A stretch of DNA of 7,860 nt from the NCBI GenBank assembly GCA_023381535.1, contig JAMCSN010000099.1:1-7860 (forward strand), given 5' to 3'. A program made the position numbers and the translations under genes. Of the stretch, positions 5,599 through 7,860 are shown in pieces. Position 1 is the stretch's first letter, and each line of letters starts with the position of its first letter. The stretch is from Bacteroidota bacterium. Lineage in GTDB: Bacteria; Bacteroidota; Ignavibacteria; Ignavibacteriales; Melioribacteraceae. The notes below the pieces were generated by a model, which was not told the DNA's origin, ran no database searches, and saw only the letters and a list, made by a program, of their open reading frames with translations.

Positions 5599-7860
5599 AT
5601 GAAAACGGTTTCGAAAAAAAATCAGATTATTGTATTGGTTGTTGTAGCCGCATTGACTTTGGTTACCTACATGGCGCTCAATCTCCAGATGAAAAACCAG
5701 GACAAATTGGAGTCGATGTTCAAACAGAACCAGCAGGATATTGCGCTTCATGCATCAAAAAGAATTGAAGCGTTTATAGACGATGAATCACAGCATTTGA
5801 TTCTGCTTTCAAACGAAATTTCGACCGGCGTTTCAGGTAATGTATTGTCAGATAAACTGATGGCTGAGATTAATCAAAGCCTTCCACATCTTTTCAAGCG
5901 TCATATCAAGTCTGTCTCCGTTTATAATGCTGCGGGAACAATTATTTATTCTACTTTGAAAACCGCAATAGGATTAAATTACGCAAAGAGCAGTTTCTTT
6001 GAATGGGCATCGAAACAAACCGACAATAATCAAATTTACCTTTCGGATTTTGTTCGCACGGATTCGGTTCAAAGCTCGAAGCCTCCTTATTACCGCATCC
6101 TAATTGTGTCTCCGATTCTTAGAGAAATTTCTAATGCTGGCTCTAAATATTTTTCAAAAACATTTATCGGCGCAGTTACTTATTCTATAGATATTAATGA
6201 ATTGTTGACCGATCAATTGGCTTTCATAAACAATGGTTCCGGGCAACAAAAAGCCTGGGTTATGGATAAAGATGGAACACTTCTGTTTTACCTGACTCAC
6301 GAGGAAATGTTGTTGAATAATATTCACAAGGTGGACAAAAGTTGCACTAAATGTCACGACTCCTTTGATTATATAAAACCTATACTGAGCAGAGAGACGG
6401 GAACACTTGATTACCAGCTCAAAGACAAAACGAAAAAACTTGCCGCATTCGCCACTATGAAGATCGGCAATATTACGTGGAAAATAGTTGCAAATAGTCC
6501 GTACGAGCAAATCACGTCGTTTACTGAAAACAATTTAAGGCAAACAATAGCTCTCATAGGCATTGTGGTTTTGGTTCTGGCAGGTGGATTTGTTTTAGTC
6601 TATAAAAATTATGGATTGAGAGTTAGAGCAGAAGAAGAAGCAAAGCTGCTGCGTGAAAAAGAAATACTCGAAAAGAGAACCGAAGCGGCGTTAGCAGAAA
6701 ATGAAAAACGCTATCGAACTTTATTTGAAAATGCACCTGTTGGAATAGCAATGCTGGATGCCGACAACCACATTCTTCTGATTAACAAAGGATTCGAATC
6801 GATCTTTCAATATTCTCTTGATGAAGCGAAGGGAAGGTTTATAGATAAGCTAATTGTGCCGGCAGAACTTGGAGACGAAGCAAATTCTTTATCGTTGGAA
6901 TCCCAGCACGGCGGAATCGTTATGAAAGAAACTTTTCGAAAAAGAAAAGACGGAACGCCGGTACTCGTACAAGTCTATGGCGTGCCGATAATAGTGAACA
7001 ATAAATGCATCGGCATTTACGGAATGTATGTTGATCTGACTGTGCGGAAACGTGCCGAACAGCGCATCGCCGATACGCTCAAGTTGAATGAAACTATTCT
7101 GCAAACTTCGCCGGTGGGAATAATTGCGTACAAAAATAACGGAGAAACGATATCGGCAAACGAAGCAGCCGCTAAAATTGTCGGCACAACTGTAGACCGA
7201 CTTTTGAAGCAAAATTTCCGGCAGCTTGAACCGTGGAAGAGATCGGGATTGTTTGATGCTGCGGACAAAGTGCTGAAAACCGGAACTCGTCAATCGTTGG
7301 AGACGCATTTTGTAACCACTTTCAAAAAAGAGATTTGGATTTCCTGCCTGCTCGAATCGTTCAAATATGAAAATGAAGGACATCTACTTTTAGTGTTCGA
7401 AGATGTTTCGCAAAGAATTCAGTCTGAAAAAGAAAACAGAATGCTTGCACACGCGGTCGAAAGTGTTAGCGAATGCGTTTCTATTACGGATCACAACGAT
7501 ACTATAATTTTTGTTAATGATTCATTCCTTACAACGTACGGATATAAAAAAGAAGAATTGATTGGAGAACATGTAAACATTCTTCGTCCGCCGGATATAG
7601 CTACAGCGATGGTAAAAGATATTCTGCCGGAGACAATAAAAGGCGGCTGGAAAGGAGAAGTCATAAATCGTAAAAAAGACGGAACAATTTTCCCGGTTCT
7701 TCTTTCTACATCTGTCATAAAAGATAACCTCGGAGAACCTATAGCATTGATTGGAGTTGCAACGGATATTACCGAAGTCAAAAAAACGCAAGAAGAACTG
7801 ATCGCGGCGAAAGAACTGGCTGAAAAATCCGCGGCGCTCAAATCCGAATTCCTCGCACAA
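5599..7860 (+). CDS. Multi-PAS sensor histidine kinase with periplasmic CxxCH (c-type heme) Cache-like domain, 3' end beyond window
   Basis: The frame is open from the ATG at 5599 to the window end (754 codons, no stop), so the gene is cut by the window. TM1 is about residues 10-27 and TM2 about 317-334. The roughly 290-residue periplasmic part between them looks like a double Cache/PAS sensor, with strand pairs V-Y-N-A-A-G-T-I-I-Y-S and W-V-M-D-K-D-G-T-L-L-F-Y. The membrane-proximal half contains C-T-K-C-H (residues 249-253, bases 6343-6357), a c-type heme attachment motif. After TM2 come a coiled coil (about 341-372), PAS1 (about 370-490), PAS2 (about 497-606) and PAS3 (about 615-727). The last residues, A-L-K-S-E-F-L-A-Q, are the usual lead-in to the HisKA phospho-acceptor helix. 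Kinase and any receiver domains therefore lie outside. AAGGA (5592-5596) gives a ribosome site with short spacing. By analogy with heme-containing Cache/PAS sensors of Geobacter, it may sense redox state, O2 or NO outside the cell; the ligand is inferred. Confidence 0.88.
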   Translation, partial: MKTVSKKNQIIVLVVVAALTLVTYMALNLQMKNQDKLESMFKQNQQDIALHASKRIEAFIDDESQHLILLSNEISTGVSGNVLSDKLMAEINQSLPHLFKRHIKSVSVYNAAGTIIYSTLKTAIGLNYAKSSFFEWASKQTDNNQIYLSDFVRTDSVQSSKPPYYRILIVSPILREISNAGSKYFSKTFIGAVTYSIDINELLTDQLAFINNGSGQQKAWVMDKDGTLLFYLTHEEMLLNNIHKVDKSCTKCHDSFDYIKPILSRETGTLDYQLKDKTKKLAAFATMKIGNITWKIVANSPYEQITSFTENNLRQTIALIGIVVLVLAGGFVLVYKNYGLRVRAEEEAKLLREKEILEKRTEAALAENEKRYRTLFENAPVGIAMLDADNHILLINKGFESIFQYSLDEAKGRFIDKLIVPAELGDEANSLSLESQHGGIVMKETFRKRKDGTPVLVQVYGVPIIVNNKCIGIYGMYVDLTVRKRAEQRIADTLKLNETILQTSPVGIIAYKNNGETISANEAAAKIVGTTVDRLLKQNFRQLEPWKRSGLFDAADKVLKTGTRQSLETHFVTTFKKEIWISCLLESFKYENEGHLLLVFEDVSQRIQSEKENRMLAHAVESVSECVSITDHNDTIIFVNDSFLTTYGYKKEELIGEHVNILRPPDIATAMVKDILPETIKGGWKGEVINRKKDGTIFPVLLSTSVIKDNLGEPIALIGVATDITEVKKTQEELIAAKELAEKSAALKSEFLAQ

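Noticed and set aside
6154..7860. Several minus-strand open frames opposite the heme kinase
   Set aside because: All lie antisense to one continuous plus-strand frame with clear PAS and membrane domains; they have low-complexity F/S/R-rich translations typical of shadows.
1..7860. CRISPR array, tRNA, rRNA, insertion sequence or phage genes
   Set aside because: No regularly spaced repeats, cloverleaf, rRNA-like sequence, transposase or integrase motif was seen on reading through.

Overview
The window looks like chromosomal DNA of an AT-rich Gram-negative bacterium, most likely of the Bacteroidota/Ignavibacteria/Chlorobi kind. This placement is inferred from base composition, abundant PAS sensor kinases and gene content. 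There is no rRNA or other marker gene to prove it.

Left part (1-2110), plus strand: remnants and members of a small accessory cluster. A 19-codon tail of a VOC/PhnB-like gene (minus strand) abuts a YafY-type WYL regulator (plus strand) that has lost most of its N-terminal helix-turn-helix. Both genes break at the same point, about 196-200. This is what a deletion between two divergent genes, or a chimeric join, would leave. It is followed by a DinB-family protein and an MmcQ/YjbR-family protein. A long stem-loop at 2061-2110 closes this block and faces a convergent minus-strand block.

Middle part (2141-5130), all minus strand, read right to left: a PAS-containing sensor histidine kinase of the HisKA_3 (NarX/DesK-like) class, 2 nt from its NarL/LuxR-type response regulator. 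After a gap of about 160 bp come a small secreted protein with a C-terminal Cys-Pro-Pro-Trp-Cys motif and a multi-pass membrane protein. I do not recognise a family for the last two.

Right part (5131-7860): a 468-bp divergent intergenic region with candidate promoter elements and a good hairpin, then the first 754 codons of a large plus-strand sensor histidine kinase that runs off the window. It has two membrane segments flanking a Cache-like periplasmic domain with a CxxCH c-type heme motif, then a coiled coil and three PAS domains. The window ends at the start of the HisKA helix.

The two most interesting points are the shared breakpoint at about 196-200 and the candidate heme-carrying extracellular sensor. 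No CRISPR array, tRNA, rRNA, transposase or phage gene was seen.
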